This document shows, one piece after another, positions 32,252 through 42,829 of a stretch of DNA of 64,000 nucleotides. Position numbers and translations under genes: made by a program. Below the pieces are notes generated by a model, which ran no database searches, was not told where the DNA came from, and saw nothing but the letters and a program-made list of their open reading frames with translations. The DNA is taken from NCBI RefSeq assembly GCF_004664715.2, contig NC_051069.1, positions 4,571,001 to 4,635,000 of the forward strand. Direction: 5' to 3'. The stretch comes from Peromyscus leucopus (lineage: Eukaryota; Chordata; Mammalia; Rodentia; Cricetidae). The stretch's first letter is position 1. Each line of letters opens with the position of its first letter.

Positions 32252-33207
32252 CCCACCATGAACTTACTTTAACATGAAGGTATCATCTATTCCCTGGTGG
32301 AGACTTGATTGACACAGAAATTCTCTAAGGGGTCTGAATGTCAGGTTGGATCTTAGCAGCTCACCTGGGGACGGTGCTCATGACAGAGAAAAGCACTGAT
32401 TTCAGCAACCTCCCAGGACTTAGAGGCTTGGAAGAAAACCTCATGGGTTCTAGAAACCATAAGTTCATGGAAGCACACGGCAGGAATGCACAATTCCGAA
32501 GAAGCCTGAATTCAGCATTCGAGTGTGTGACATCATCCTCCGAAGGGCAGGAAACAGAAACCAAAGCTGTCAAATTCAGTCTCTGGGAATATGTTACTTT
32601 TCCTTTCAGAGAACATTGCCTTACTGGAAACAAATCCACAGACTGAGTCTTATTCCGTAAGGTAAAACAAGTGAAATGCAATGCTAATCTCGTTGGAGAG
32701 CACAGCATCCCTCTCAGGTTGGCAGAAATGGCTCGCACCCCATCAGACGCCCACACGCCACAGGGAATGGCACAGCCCACTCCATTCTACATCACGGAGA
32801 CCATTTTCCTCTTTTCTTCTCTTTCTTCCACTGAGCAGCCGAGCAGGCCCCTGGGATTAGCCTGACTATCCAGTTGGCAGAATGTGCGGACACTGGCAAA
32901 AGAGTGTGTTTGCTTTGTTTAGAAACACCTGAGAGAAACCGTGGGCCTCAAGAAAGCATGTATGGCAAGAGCAGGCACCTCTGATACCATGCCTTTCCTT
33001 TGAGTAGCCTCTGCAGTCTGATTTCCCTGGCAGCTTGCTGACCACTTCTGCTACCAGCTTGCTTCATGTTAAGCAGGCTTTTCAAAGACAGAGGGAAAAA
33101 ATGTTTATTGTCCACATTGTTCTGCCCCTGCCAAGCATTTCTGAACTTTGGATTGTCACCAGCATCTTTGGAAGTGTGTAGATTGGCTAAGAGCTAACAC
33201 TAACGTA
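32249..33207. other. Unique non-coding sequence
   Basis: A 102-codon + frame (32338-32646) and a 139-codon minus frame (32361-32780) overlap almost completely on opposite strands. Neither shows a domain, so I treat both as chance. Confidence 0.45.
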
Positions 33208-33552
33208 CCTGGTCTAGGGAGATGGCTTAGCAAATGAATCATTTGTCACACAAGCATAAGGACTTGAGTTTGGACTCCAAGCACCCACATAAATGCCAGG
33301 CAGGGCATGGCCTACCTGTAATGCCAGGATTCAGGACATGGAGATGGGGAACTGACTCTCACAGCAAGCTGGCTAGCTAGACTCAGTGAATGGGTGAGCT
33401 CTGGGTTCAAGTGAGAGACTGCCTCAGTATATGAAGGTAGAGTGATCAACAAAGACACTGGCCATCAACCTCTGCCTTCCACACACAAGTGCACACACAC
33501 CCATACACACACATACGTACATGCACACATACACCCACACATACACACACAG
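33208..33552 (+). mobile_element. B2-superfamily SINE, long form, with CA-rich tail
   Basis: 'tctagggagatggcttagca', 'acaagcataaggacttgagt', 'atgccaggcagggcatggcc', 'gcaagctggctagctagact' and 'gagagactgcctcagtatat' lead to a degenerate ACAC/ATAC tail (about 33480-33552). Confidence 0.85.
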
Positions 33553-33599
33553 ACATTACCAGACATCCAGACTATGCTCACTGACTAATGGCCTCCTTT

Positions 33600-34080
33600 G
33601 ATAAAATAATGGCATTTCTAAATAAATAAATGACCATCTGCATGCCATTACCTTAGGCAAATCTGCAGAACCATCACTAATTAGCACATGCGTTCTCTTT
33701 GAGATGCTGGGCCATAGGATCTGCTTGGCTTCCACAGACACTGAAACCAAATCTCCATTCTCAAAAGTGTCTTCAACCTCTTCTGCGGCACATTAGCAGC
33801 CTGTCGCTCAGCTGTCCAAGGACTTGATTTAATTACGCCGTGAGTCTCTGTCTTCATTGAAAGTCCCCACACATGCTGAGTCCTCCATTACTATTGCTTG
33901 CTCTTCTTCTCTGCTGCCGTGGCTCAGTCTCATCCTTCCATGGGCTTTAGTGGCTAATAGACATTCGTATTAATTTCCATTTCTCTACGTGCTTAATAAA
34001 CATTCTCTCCGGCACTCATCCCGGAAATAGAATCCATTAGCTCAACCAAAAAAGCTTAATTCCATGCCCTTCCTAGATCC
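33600..34080. other. Unique block rich in TAAT motifs, candidate conserved element
   Basis: The block has no repeat similarity. It holds several homeodomain-type cores ('actaattagc' at 33676, 'ttaattacg' at 33829, 'attaatttcc' at 33970) and ordered, non-simple sequence. Such blocks in repeat-rich deserts are often conserved enhancers. Conservation is not shown here. Confidence 0.3.
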
Positions 34081-34529
34081 AAAATAAGTCTTTCAATTGC
34101 CTCCCAATGTCACAGCCTTTGAGGGACTGTTCCCCCAAACATCACAGACTCTGTCCTGGCCTAAGTGGCTTATGCTTATATAAAAATTTTTTGGATGCTA
34201 TCTTTTAGTGTAGCTCATAAAAGCCATACTTGAGCATATTCTATGAAGACAATCTAACTTTGCATCCAGAAAGAGTTAAGTAGAGTGTAGTATTCACTCT
34301 AAAAGAGTATGAAGGTGGTACAGAAAAACTATGAGAGAGAGTCTGAGGAAATATTTACATTGTGCCTTTTACAAGAAGCAAAGCTATCCATGTTGCACTG
34401 TCACAGTTAAGATTTAAAATGTGTACATTCACATCCAGACAGACACAGGATGACATGTGTCGGGATCTTTACACTGGTTACTATAGACAGAGTGTCTCAG
34501 GGACTTTCTCTTTTAAATTTTTTTAACTT

Positions 34530-34718
34530 AAAATCATTTTATGTATCATTGTATGTGTGAGTGTGGACATGCATGTGCCATACATAGTACACATGTGTAG
34601 AGGTCAGAGCACAGCTTTCAACAATCAGTTCTCTCTCTCTACCATGTGGTCCAGGAATCACAATTTGTCAGGCTCAAGTAGCAAGCACTTGTCACCACTG
34701 AGCCATCCTGTTAGCCCT
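34530..34718 (-). mobile_element. B2/B3 SINE, minus strand
   Basis: 'ttttatgtatcattgtatgt', 'gtagaggtcagagcacagct', 'caatcagttctctctctcta' and 'caccactgagccatcctgtt' follow reverse-complement B3. It is diverged. Confidence 0.8.
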
Positions 34719-34727
34719 TCACTCATT

Positions 34728-34940
34728 TTTTAAAGATTTGTTTATTTTAGTTTTAATTAGTTATGTATATATGGGGGGTACATGCATGTGTGTGCAAGAA
34801 TCATTAAAGCCAGAAGAGGGTTTTCGATGTCATGGAATTGAGTTATGGGTGGTTGTGAGCTCCCCTACATGGGTACTGGGAACCAAACTCAAGTCCGCTG
34901 CCAGAGGACTCTTAACTGTTGAGACATCTCTCCAGTCCCC
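34728..34940 (-). mobile_element. B2/B3 SINE, minus strand
   Basis: It stands in tandem with the previous SINE, ten bases on, in the same orientation: 'ttaaagatttgtttatttta', 'ggtggttgtgagctccccta', 'gtactgggaaccaaactcaa' and 'gagacatctctccagtcccc'. Two independent insertions, since both have their own tail and head. Confidence 0.9.
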
Positions 34941-34964
34941 CTTTACTTATTTTTAATTGATAAA

Positions 34965-35054
34965 AGTTATATGTGTATGTGTGTTGTGTGTATGTACATA
35001 TATATGAAAATACACACATGTGCATATATATAATATATATATACACACACACAC
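34965..35054. repeat. TG/AT-rich simple sequence
   Basis: An imperfect alternation of TG, AT and AC units at the left edge of the minus-strand L1. Confidence 0.8.
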
Positions 35055-35145
35055 TGTGAAATGGCCAAATAAACTCTAACTAATGCATCCATTGCTTCAA
35101 TCATTCATTTTAGGGTTTTTTGTTTATTTGTTTGTTTGTTGTCTT

Positions 35146-35146
<1 letters not shown>

Positions 35147-35177
<31 letters not shown>

Positions 35178-35308
35178 AGACAGGGTTTCTCTGTGTAGCC
35201 CTGGCTGTCCTGGAACTCACTCTGTAGACAAGGCTGGCCTCAGACTCAGATATCTGCCTCTGCCTCTCAAGTGCTTGGATTAAAGGCATGTGCCACCACT
35301 GCTCAGCT
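35147..35308 (-). mobile_element. B1 SINE, minus strand, with 30-base T tail
   Basis: A T run (35147-35176) precedes 'gagacagggtttctctgtgt', 'agccctggctgtcctggaac', 'aaggctggcctcagactcag' and 'aggcatgtgccaccactgct'. It is inserted between the 3'-UTR and ORF2 pieces of the old L1. Confidence 0.95.
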
Positions 35309-35814
35309 GTTTCATTATTTTTTGTAAAGAGAACATTTAAAGTCATTCCCAAATAACCTTTGCCCAGATTAATGTTACGCTGATGTCTCCACTTTCTTCT
35401 AGAACTTTAGAGGTTTTATGTTTCATTTTGGTGAACGGAATGATGTAAGGTCCGATTTTATCCTTGGACAAGTGGCTACACATTTTTTCCAATGTTGTTT
35501 AGGAAACAATTACTATCCTTTCCTTATCGTATGTTCTTGGTGCCTTTGCCAATGAACAGTTGGCCATAGATACATGGGGTTATTATACAGCTTTCTAGTC
35601 TGCTCCGTTAGTGCAGAGATCTGTTTTTATGTTGGTGCCATGATGGGTTTATCCCTACTGCTTTTTAGTAAATTTTGAAATCAGATCATATGATACCTGC
35701 AGCTTTTTTTTCTTTTGATCAAGATTTCTTTGGCTATTCAGGCTCGTCTGTAGTTCTATGCAGCTTTTAAGGGTATTTTTTCTATTTCTGAGGAACCTAG
35801 CCAACTCTCCATGG

Positions 35815-36565
35815 CCAGTGAGGTCGCGGATCTTACAGGAGTGCTTACTACCCCCCTTTCCTAAACCAGCGTAATTCCTGACTACATTCTAAGCACTGAT
35901 CCTTTGTCACCACAGACAAGTGTAACTCTCATCCCTTATCAAAGAAGCCTCTTTTGAAGCAGAAGGAGACTATAACAGAATCACAGTGCAGAGAACAAGT
36001 GACCATGAGATGCCAGCCCCAATTTGTAGATTCACAATGGAACTTCCGTACCCGAGGCTCAGGGAACATCACAGAACGGGGACAGAAACAGTGTAAGAGC
36101 CACGGGGCCTGGAAGCTGGGAAACTGTGTCCTTTAGCTGTGACAACAGAGCTACATTTGTGACACCTCAACAATATGGCCACCTAACTAGTGCTTGAACG
36201 ATGATAATATAAATAGAAAGCAAACAAAGACGGGCAAATCTCACAGTGCCCCAACCCTAAATGAAGAACTGTGAGCAATTAACAACTGCCGAGAAAGAAA
36301 ATTCAGTCTTCCCCAGCAATAAAGCACCTAAGTGGTTATCGCATGTCAGGTGGTCAGCTCAAAGAATGTCTACCTATAAGCAACACCAAACAGATTCAGC
36401 GAACTGGATTTGTATATGTATTCATTTATACATATCCATAACAATAATAAACAATAAGAGGCTGTGAATGGGGGCTTGGACTTAAGAAAAGTGGAAGGTA
36501 GAAACAGGAGGGTAAGTTATATTTGTATTTTAATTAAAATGTATAAATGCTACAAGGAAAATAAT
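35815..36565 (+). mobile_element. Rodent L1 3' region, 5'-truncated, nested in older L1
   Basis: 'tttcctaaaccagcgtaatt', 'atcaaagaagcctcttttga', 'cgaggctcagggaacatcac', 'acagtgtaagagccacgggg' and 'ggaaactgtgtcctttagct' match the rodent L1 (Lx-type) 3' region as I recall it. The end is A/T-rich. The host minus-strand L1 resumes at 36571. Confidence 0.7.
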
Positions 36566-36712
36566 TTAAGAGTGATTGCATTATACCTATGAATCACATT
36601 GGATAGTATGGGCACTTAATAATTAGTCTCTCTAGTCCATGAACATAGACTACCTTCCCGTGTATTTGTGTTATCTTCTGTTTCCTTTATCAATATTTCA
36701 TAATTTTAAAAG

Positions 36713-37275
36713 AACAATCCACCAAGACAATATTTGAATTCTAAACATATGTGCACCAAACACAGTTGCCCCAATTTCATAGATGGCCTGCCATTAGATG
36801 TAAAACTATAGGCTGTCTGCAGCACAGTGGTAGTGGTCACTTCAATTTCCCTCTCTCGCCAATGAACAAATCATCTGGACAAAGCCTAAACAGAGAAACG
36901 CTGCAGTTAAATAACATCCTAACAAACATCTACAGGACACTCCATCCAGACACTGAAGAACACACATCTTCTCCCAAACTGATCACATATTAGGATACAA
37001 AGCAAGTCTCAACAAATAGAGAAGATTTAAAATAACATTCTGTATTCTTTCTAACCACAGTGGCATAAAGCTTGATACCTATGGCCTCAGGATTACAGAA
37101 GTATGCAAAGTCATGGAGATTCAGCAACATGCTACGACATGATAAATGGGTCACTGAAGAAGTCAAGAAGAAAATAAAAAGTTCAAGTATTAAATGAAAA
37201 TACTGCATACCCAAATCCTAGGGACACAATGAAAACAGTCCTAAGAAAAAAAGTTATAGCAATAAATGCCATGGT
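36713..37275 (+). mobile_element. L1 ORF2 endonuclease-region fragment, plus strand
   Basis: 'atgtgcaccaaacacagttg', 'ccaatgaacaaatcatctgg', 'caggacactccatccagaca', 'caaagcaagtctcaacaaat' and 'gataaatgggtcactgaaga' follow L1 ORF2 in order. Stops interrupt it. It meets the minus-strand L1 directly at 36712/36713, as in a 5'-inverted L1 insertion. Confidence 0.75.
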
Positions 37276-37356
37276 TTACTGTTGTTGCTTACATTCTTAT
37301 AGTTTTGACCACTGGGAACTTTTTCAGATTGGCTCCTATGCTCTTTCAATCTCAAC

Positions 37357-37359
<3 letters not shown>

Positions 37360-37419
<60 letters not shown>

Positions 37420-37469
37420 CTCTCTCTCTCAGCTTATATTATTTTTTCCCCCACACACACACACACACC
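37360..37469. repeat. (TC)n microsatellite plus short (AC)n
   Basis: A TC run at 37360-37430 with one T-rich interruption, then, after an AT-rich linker, an AC run at 37453-37469. Confidence 0.96.
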
Positions 37470-37589
37470 AATGAAATCAAGAACTTCTGCAAGGAATTCA
37501 TTGTATTTAGAAACAGAAGACATGGTTCTGCTTCCTATCGTTTTTTTTCAAATACTCTAAAGATTCATTTCTAGTCCATGAATCACTTT

Positions 37590-37700
37590 TGTCGCCCACT
37601 AGCATTCCACTGTATGGACATACAGCCATTTATTCATTCATTTGGTGACCAAGAGACACATCTGCACTGTTCCCATGTTTTTGGTGGTTATAAATTAGGC
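37590..37700 (-). mobile_element. Possible L1 3' fragment, minus strand
   Basis: 'agcattccactgtatggaca', 'gccatttattcattcatttg' and 'ttcccatgtttttggtggtt' resemble the reverse complement of the L1 segment 'aatggaatactattcagcca'. Moderate by eye. Confidence 0.5.
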
Positions 37701-38000
37701 ACCCACAAGCCAAACACACTTACTTCTCAGGTCAACATAATGTTCGTTCTCTAGGGTAAATATAACGCAGGCCCACATGGTAAGCCTACTTTTCAAACTC
37801 TAAAAATCTGCCAAAGAACTAACAGTACCATCAAGGTTCTAGTTCCTCCTCTAGCTCTGATGTGGAAGCTGAGGTTAAAGAAGCTGTCTGGAGCCTGAGC
37901 TAGGACATCATGTATCTGGGTTCGCATTAGAGATGGGTCTAGCTCTAGAGAACTCCTGGGTCACTTCTAAGAGACTCAGACATGACACCTCAGGGTTCAG

Positions 38001-38008
38001 TGACGTCA
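38001..38008. promoter_or_regulatory. Consensus CRE (TGACGTCA)
   Basis: A full palindromic CREB/ATF site followed by a (GAT)4-like run. No nearby transcription start signal is seen. It is one of two perfect copies I noticed in the window. Confidence 0.3.
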
Positions 38009-38704
38009 GTGATGATGATGACAGAGGTGAGGCGGGTCACATCGATCTTCTGCAGAGCAACAAGCGCTCTTCACTACTGAGCAATCTCTCCATCTCCTTC
38101 TCCTCCTCTTCCTTCACAACTCAATATTGATTACAAAGTATCTTGTAACTTTTAAAATTCTTGTAACTCAGGAAATCTAGTTTATTTTACATGTGAATTA
38201 TGAGACTTAATTGTATTTTCTCTGAAATAACTGATCAACTACTTTCTAAGTAATGACTTTGGAGATAATTTCCCATCAATGCCTTGTATTGATATGAGGT
38301 GTAACAAATTCTACTGTTTTTGATGACTTCAGCATCACTCCAAATCTCCCCCAATTCAATCCTTTCCACTGGGTTCATATGACTCACTCCACACCATTAA
38401 TTGGATTAGTAAGCAACCCAAAAGCCTACTCAGTATTTCATTCCAAAACAAACCTTTCTCTTAGGAAAGTTACTGCTCTGAATAGAATATGAGATTTGGG
38501 TTACAATCAGGGAGCGAAGAATTTTATTGAATTAGTCATTTGTCTTACTGCTTTCATTTCACAGTCTATTAATCTTCATCTGAATTTTCTCCCAATTCCT
38601 TCATAAATAAGATTTTTAAAGGAAGATGTTATTCAGACCAGTCCAGATTAGGCACCTGTGACTTGTTTTATTGTTGTGTTCTAGTCATCCTGGTAAATTG
38701 CATT

Positions 38705-38726
38705 CTGACTGGAATATTCCAGTCAG
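38705..38726. repeat. Perfect 22-bp palindrome
   Basis: The half-site CTGACTGGAAT is followed immediately by its exact reverse complement. The centre GAATATTC gives a head-to-head GAAnnTTC pair, the basic spacing of heat-shock elements, though only two units are present. Confidence 0.9.
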
Positions 38727-39384
38727 CTCTTCTTTAAGCAGAATCCTCAACTTGCCATTAGCCACATACACGATCTGCATCTAGGATGGATGCTGGACCA
38801 AAAACATTTGGTCTCCCTTGTAAATTGTACAACCTGTGACAAAGATGTCAGCATCTCTCCTGGGGCCTGGGGTGGGAGCTAAGATGAATGAGTCTCAAGT
38901 GTGAGTCTGGCTTGCTTTGAAGTCATTCTTTTCCATCCCAAGAACAAAAATGGTGGCACACGATCCTCCACCAGCTGTCAAGGAGCTTGTGATTTTGGGA
39001 CGGCAACCCCATTCCATGTTTAGAGGTGACTTGGGAGAGAGTCACAGTCAGGACATCCAGACCAGAGCCCCGTGTCCATTTCCAATGCATGTGAGGAAAC
39101 CCTGATGACACCTTGGAGTCTGAGCAGTCACCCCTGTGCAGACACTAGCCAGCCTCCAAGGCCAAGGTCAGGCTGGCCCTTGAACTCCCTGCCCATCGTT
39201 CACATGAGTAGGAAATACAAAGGAGCTTTAGAGAGGAGCAAGTACATCAAAAATATCATCAACCTAAATACTGTGATTTCAAGTCATTTTTCAGTGCTAA
39301 GAAAGAAAAAAATAAATAAAACAGTAGTCAAGCCTCTGAAGGTGGTGTTTACTCTTGCAGGAAAGACGACGCATCGGAGGGCTT

Positions 39385-39400
39385 CTGACAGGGCTGTCAG
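39385..39400. promoter_or_regulatory. Inverted pair of MEIS/TGIF-type TGACAG cores
   Basis: CTGACAG-GG-CTGTCAG is a perfect inverted repeat with a 2-base spacer, followed by 'gcgtgctcagcaa' (TGCTCAGCA at 39405-39413 resembles a MAF half-site). It lies in unique sequence. Function is inference. Confidence 0.3.
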
Positions 39401-40370
39401 AGCGTGCTCAGCAATTTAACTATTAATAATAGTAAAAAATAAATAAATAAAGCTTTGAATTAATCCAGCATCTTTCATCTCCATGTATCAAAGAGCACCC
39501 CGATAACAACACATCTGTGAAACACATAAGTGGCATGGGTTGTCATCCCTCAGGGACAGATAAAAGAACAGAAAAGCTATGGAGCCCTCCCCCAGCAAAG
39601 CAGCTGGGACAGGTGGGACCCTCAAGAGCCCCTTCTCCCCAGGCCTGTGGGAGTCCTTCCATTAAGAGACTTAGGTGTAATGAGTCCTTGAACAGGAGGG
39701 AGGCTCTGGGTTTCTCTCTCTAGAATTCTGGCAATAAAGTGAATCTGATGAAAAAGCACCATATCCACGCTGGTGAGTTGGAGGGCAGGACAGGGAGAGA
39801 GAGGAAGGATGGACTAGGGTTTTTTCAGAAGTTTCTAGTCGCTTGGCATTATGGGAAGCATATTCTCGTTCAGTATTTATTGTATACCCTAGTCAGAGTC
39901 CTTGTGCCTGTCTTTCAACTTCATGATCATCTCAGGTTTTATGAGGTTTTTTTTTTTTAAACTTTTTTTCCCAGTTCCCAAGTTGCTGACTCCTGACAGT
40001 CTGGTTAGACATGTGCTGGAATCTCTCAGTCTGTCTTCCATGTCTGCTAACTTGTCTTTCTATTTTTATCTCTTTGTCTTTGTGTAGCCCCAAGGGTGAA
40101 GTCACCAGAGCTTTATCCCAAAATGTGTTGCTGCTGTCTTAGACATATCTAGTCCAGAGGTCATCTTGTCTCCAAAACAAAGCAAGGTTTTATTCCAAAT
40201 TATTTTTCCATGCCTGGGGGCCAATTAGTTCATTTTCACATGTACCTGCTCTTGATTTCTATGTCTGTTTTTGTTTTGTGATTTCTTGCCCTTTGGGGTA
40301 TCATTCCTTCCTCTGTTATCTTTATAAACCTCAGACATGCTCATTTTAAAGTCATCTTCAGATTGCTCTG

Positions 40371-40742
40371 TGTGGTGGTTTGAATAGGAAATGTCACCTA
40401 TAAGCTCATAGGGAGTGGCATTATTTGAAAGGATTAGGATATGTGGCCTTGTTAGAGTATTGCAGCCTTGTTGGAGGAAGTGTGTCAGTGAGGGTGGGCT
40501 CTGAGGTTTCAGAAGCTCAAGCCAGCCCAGTATCTTTCTCTCTTCCTGCTGCCTTCAGATCCAGGTGTAGAACTCTCAGCTCCTTCTCTGACACCATGTC
40601 TGCCTGCATGCTGCCATGCTCCCCATCATGCTGACCAATGGACTAAACCTCTGAACTTCAAGCCTGCCCAAATTAAATGTTTTCCTTTATAAGAGTTGTC
40701 ATGCCTAGGATGTCTCTTCACAGCAATAGAAACCCTAACACA
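40371..40742 (+). mobile_element. Solitary MT-type MaLR LTR, full length
   Basis: It starts TGTGGTGGTTTGAAT and ends 'gcaatagaaaccctaacaca', in between 'ggcattatttgaaaggatta', 'tgtggccttgttagagtatt', 'gtcagtgagggtgggctctg' and 'attaaatgttttcctttata' (variant ATTAAA polyadenylation signal). 372 bp from TG to CA. No internal region and no clear flanking duplication are seen. Confidence 0.85.
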
Positions 40743-41149
40743 GTATTATCCACATTTCAATGTGAGTAAATGCTACTGTTTTTAGCTCACTGGCTGTTTT
40801 CCTGTAGTTGTGGGTCCCCACTTCCAGCCCTCATGCTTTGGAATTTTCTTTAAGGAATCTGATTTCATCAGGAGTATTTTCTGGTTCCCTCTGCACCTTT
40901 ATCCTACATCCTTCTCTTCCAAGTTGTTTAGGTTCTTTCCCTTAGGATCTGTAGCCCAGGGTCAGATCTGATGATGGTATCTCAGCTGTCTTGTTCTAGG
41001 GGTTCTTGAGGTCATCACAGAGCTAGTCACCGAGTCAGCAGGAGCCAACTGAGGCTCTGGAGCTGCGGCTTCATCTGCTCTTTTCTGCCACACAGACATC
41101 CAGCTCTACAGCACACCACAGTTCAAAGTATCAATGGTAAACCACCTTC
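40743..41149. other. Unique non-coding sequence
   Basis: Nothing recognised. Confidence 0.4.
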
Positions 41150-41355
41150 AGGGCCAGAAAGATGGCTCAATAGGAAAAAGTACTTGCTGCCAAAGTCTAA
41201 TGACCTGAGTTCCATCCTCTGAACCAACACAGTGAAAGAAGAGAACCAACTTCCACAAGTTGTCTTCTGACCTCCAAATGTGCACCTATATCTGTGTGTG
41301 CCTACATGTGCATACACAGAGAGAGACAGACAGAGACAGAAAGACAGAGAGACAG

Positions 41356-41387
<32 letters not shown>

Positions 41388-41395
41388 TTGAAAAA
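41150..41395 (+). mobile_element. B2-superfamily SINE with (GA)n tail
   Basis: 'gggccagaaagatggctcaa', 'aaaagtacttgctgccaaag', 'aatgacctgagttccatcct' and 'gttgtcttctgacctccaaa' are SINE-like. The usual CA tail is replaced by a GA/GACA array (41317-41389) that gives Ser-Leu runs on the minus strand. Confidence 0.85.
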
Positions 41396-42389
41396 AAACC
41401 TTCCAGCCACTGAATGGAGATAGGCATGTGTCATTTAATTATCTTTGGTCCTATGTCTAGTTATGAGTCCAGAGCTTTTGAACCCTAACATCACAAGACA
41501 GACACATACTTCAAGCCACTTCTACCTGTTCTCAAGGCCCAGAGCCCAGCAAGTCTACAGTCTTATCTGCTACCTACTGAAGTTTGGCTTCTGGTTCACA
41601 GAAGTGTTAATCTTGTCAAATGAGCTTGTATATGAATTCTTTTTAAAATATTTATTTTATCATTGAAAGGCCTTTGAAGTCAAAGGGTCATTTACAGTAT
41701 GAACCAACAATTTCATGACATAGAATAGTCCTTATATAACCATCCCTTGCTATCCAGACTCTGCTCACTCATCTTCAAGCTGAGTGCTCCAGACCCAAGT
41801 CCTGGGCCCATGAAATCCAGACCCAGACCATACAGATCCTATAGCCATGAGTCAGGAAAGATATGTCCTCCTGTGTACTAAGGATGGACTTCCCCTGAGT
41901 GCCATAATGACCCTGAGCGACAGCTTCCTGTAAAGCAAGCACCCAGTATCTGAGTGTGCACTATCTAAGTGGCCTCTGGGGATAGAAATGGAGGCTGAGG
42001 CCCTTGCCTGGAAGGCTCACTCTTCTACCCTTTTAAGTCCATATGTCTTGGGATTTATATTTTAGATCCTCATTAAAATGAATACATACAATTATCCATG
42101 TCAGCACTTCAATGTCAGCACCCTCAGATCAGACTCTGTGGACACGGGTCCCATGTACATTGAATCTGAGTCTAACCCTCACTCAGTCAGAAGCCAATGC
42201 CTCTCACAGGTCCACACCATACTCCTCCCGGTATGGACCTGGATCGTGCCCTTTTCTGGCTGGAGCTCTTGCCCCACTCATCTGGGACTGGACATGAGCT
42301 ATGGAGTATGTTCTCTTGTGTAATTCTTATCACGGGTTTGTAAGTAGATCTCACCACCATTTTGTCTATCATAGCTATAACAGTTAAAG
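41396..42389. other. Unique non-coding sequence
   Basis: Nothing recognised. Confidence 0.45.
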
Positions 42390-42612
42390 TGGATAAGATT
42401 CTTGCAATAACTCAGTAAAGTAGCTATTGTTATGACTCCTTAAAAACATAGAAGATGAAGTCAGAATGAGTAACAATTTCCAAGGTCCTAGAGATGCTGA
42501 GCCTTTGAACCTAGACTGAAGGCTTCATTAACTTCAACCCAAAGCCTGTGCCCTCAGTGGGAAGCTACATAGCCAAATCCACCTGGGACTGATCCCATAA
42601 GGTCACTTCGTG
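42390..42612 (-). repeat. Diverged duplication, copy 1 (MIR-like core)
   Basis: It matches 43755-43985 along its length: 'taagattcttgcaa', 'atgactccttaaa', 'tcctagagat', 'cctttgaa', 'caacccaaagcctgtg' and 'ctgatcccataag' occur in both in order. The left part resembles a minus-strand MIR ('ctattgttatgactcc...gaagatgaagtcag'). The similarity runs beyond what a MIR would cover. Confidence 0.7.
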
Positions 42613-42829
42613 GCATATGACGTTGTCACCAGTGCCCTCCTCCTGAAAATGCTCCCTCCTCAAGTTTCCATGACATTGCCCTGGGGTGACCTTTACCTAC
42701 CTCTGTCTTCTCTCACCAGCCCCTTGTGAGTGGCACTATTCCCTAGGCTATGTCCTAGGTAAGAGAAGAAAGCTAGTTAAGAGCAAACAATCAAGCAAAG
42801 GTGAATATCTCTCTGCTCTTGACTAGAGA
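42613..42829. other. Unique non-coding sequence
   Basis: Nothing recognised. It may belong to the LTR-like relic that follows. Confidence 0.4.

Larger units (their letters stand above)
35055..36712 (-). mobile_element. Old L1, minus strand, in three pieces
   Basis: 3'-UTR-like 'gtgaaatggccaaataaactc' and 'atgcatccattgcttcaatc' (35055-35110). Then ORF2 C-terminal sequence at 35345-35800 ('cctttgcccagattaatgtt', 'ttggtgcctttgccaatgaa', 'tttctttggctattcaggct'). Then ORF2 sequence at 36571-36712 ('gattgcattatacctatgaa', 'ctagtccatgaacatagac'). The pieces are separated by a B1 and by a younger L1 3' end. The frame is dead. Confidence 0.75.
37701..40370. other. Unique non-coding sequence, 2.7 kb
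   Basis: The longest unique block in the window, with no SINE recognised. It contains a consensus CRE at 38001, a 22-bp perfect palindrome at 38705 and a short inverted repeat at 39385. A MIR-like stretch near 37855-37935 is too weak to call. The 115-codon + frame at 39072-39419 has no recognisable domain. Confidence 0.5.

Noticed and set aside
37855..37935. MIR-like stretch (gaagctgaggttaaag ... tgggttcgcatta)
   Set aside because: Only two short islands agree and their spacing is off, so it is left inside the unique block.
40371..40742. A 5-bp target duplication around the MT-type LTR
   Set aside because: The five bases on the left (ctctg) do not match those on the right (gtatt), so the duplication has decayed or the ends are off by a few bases.
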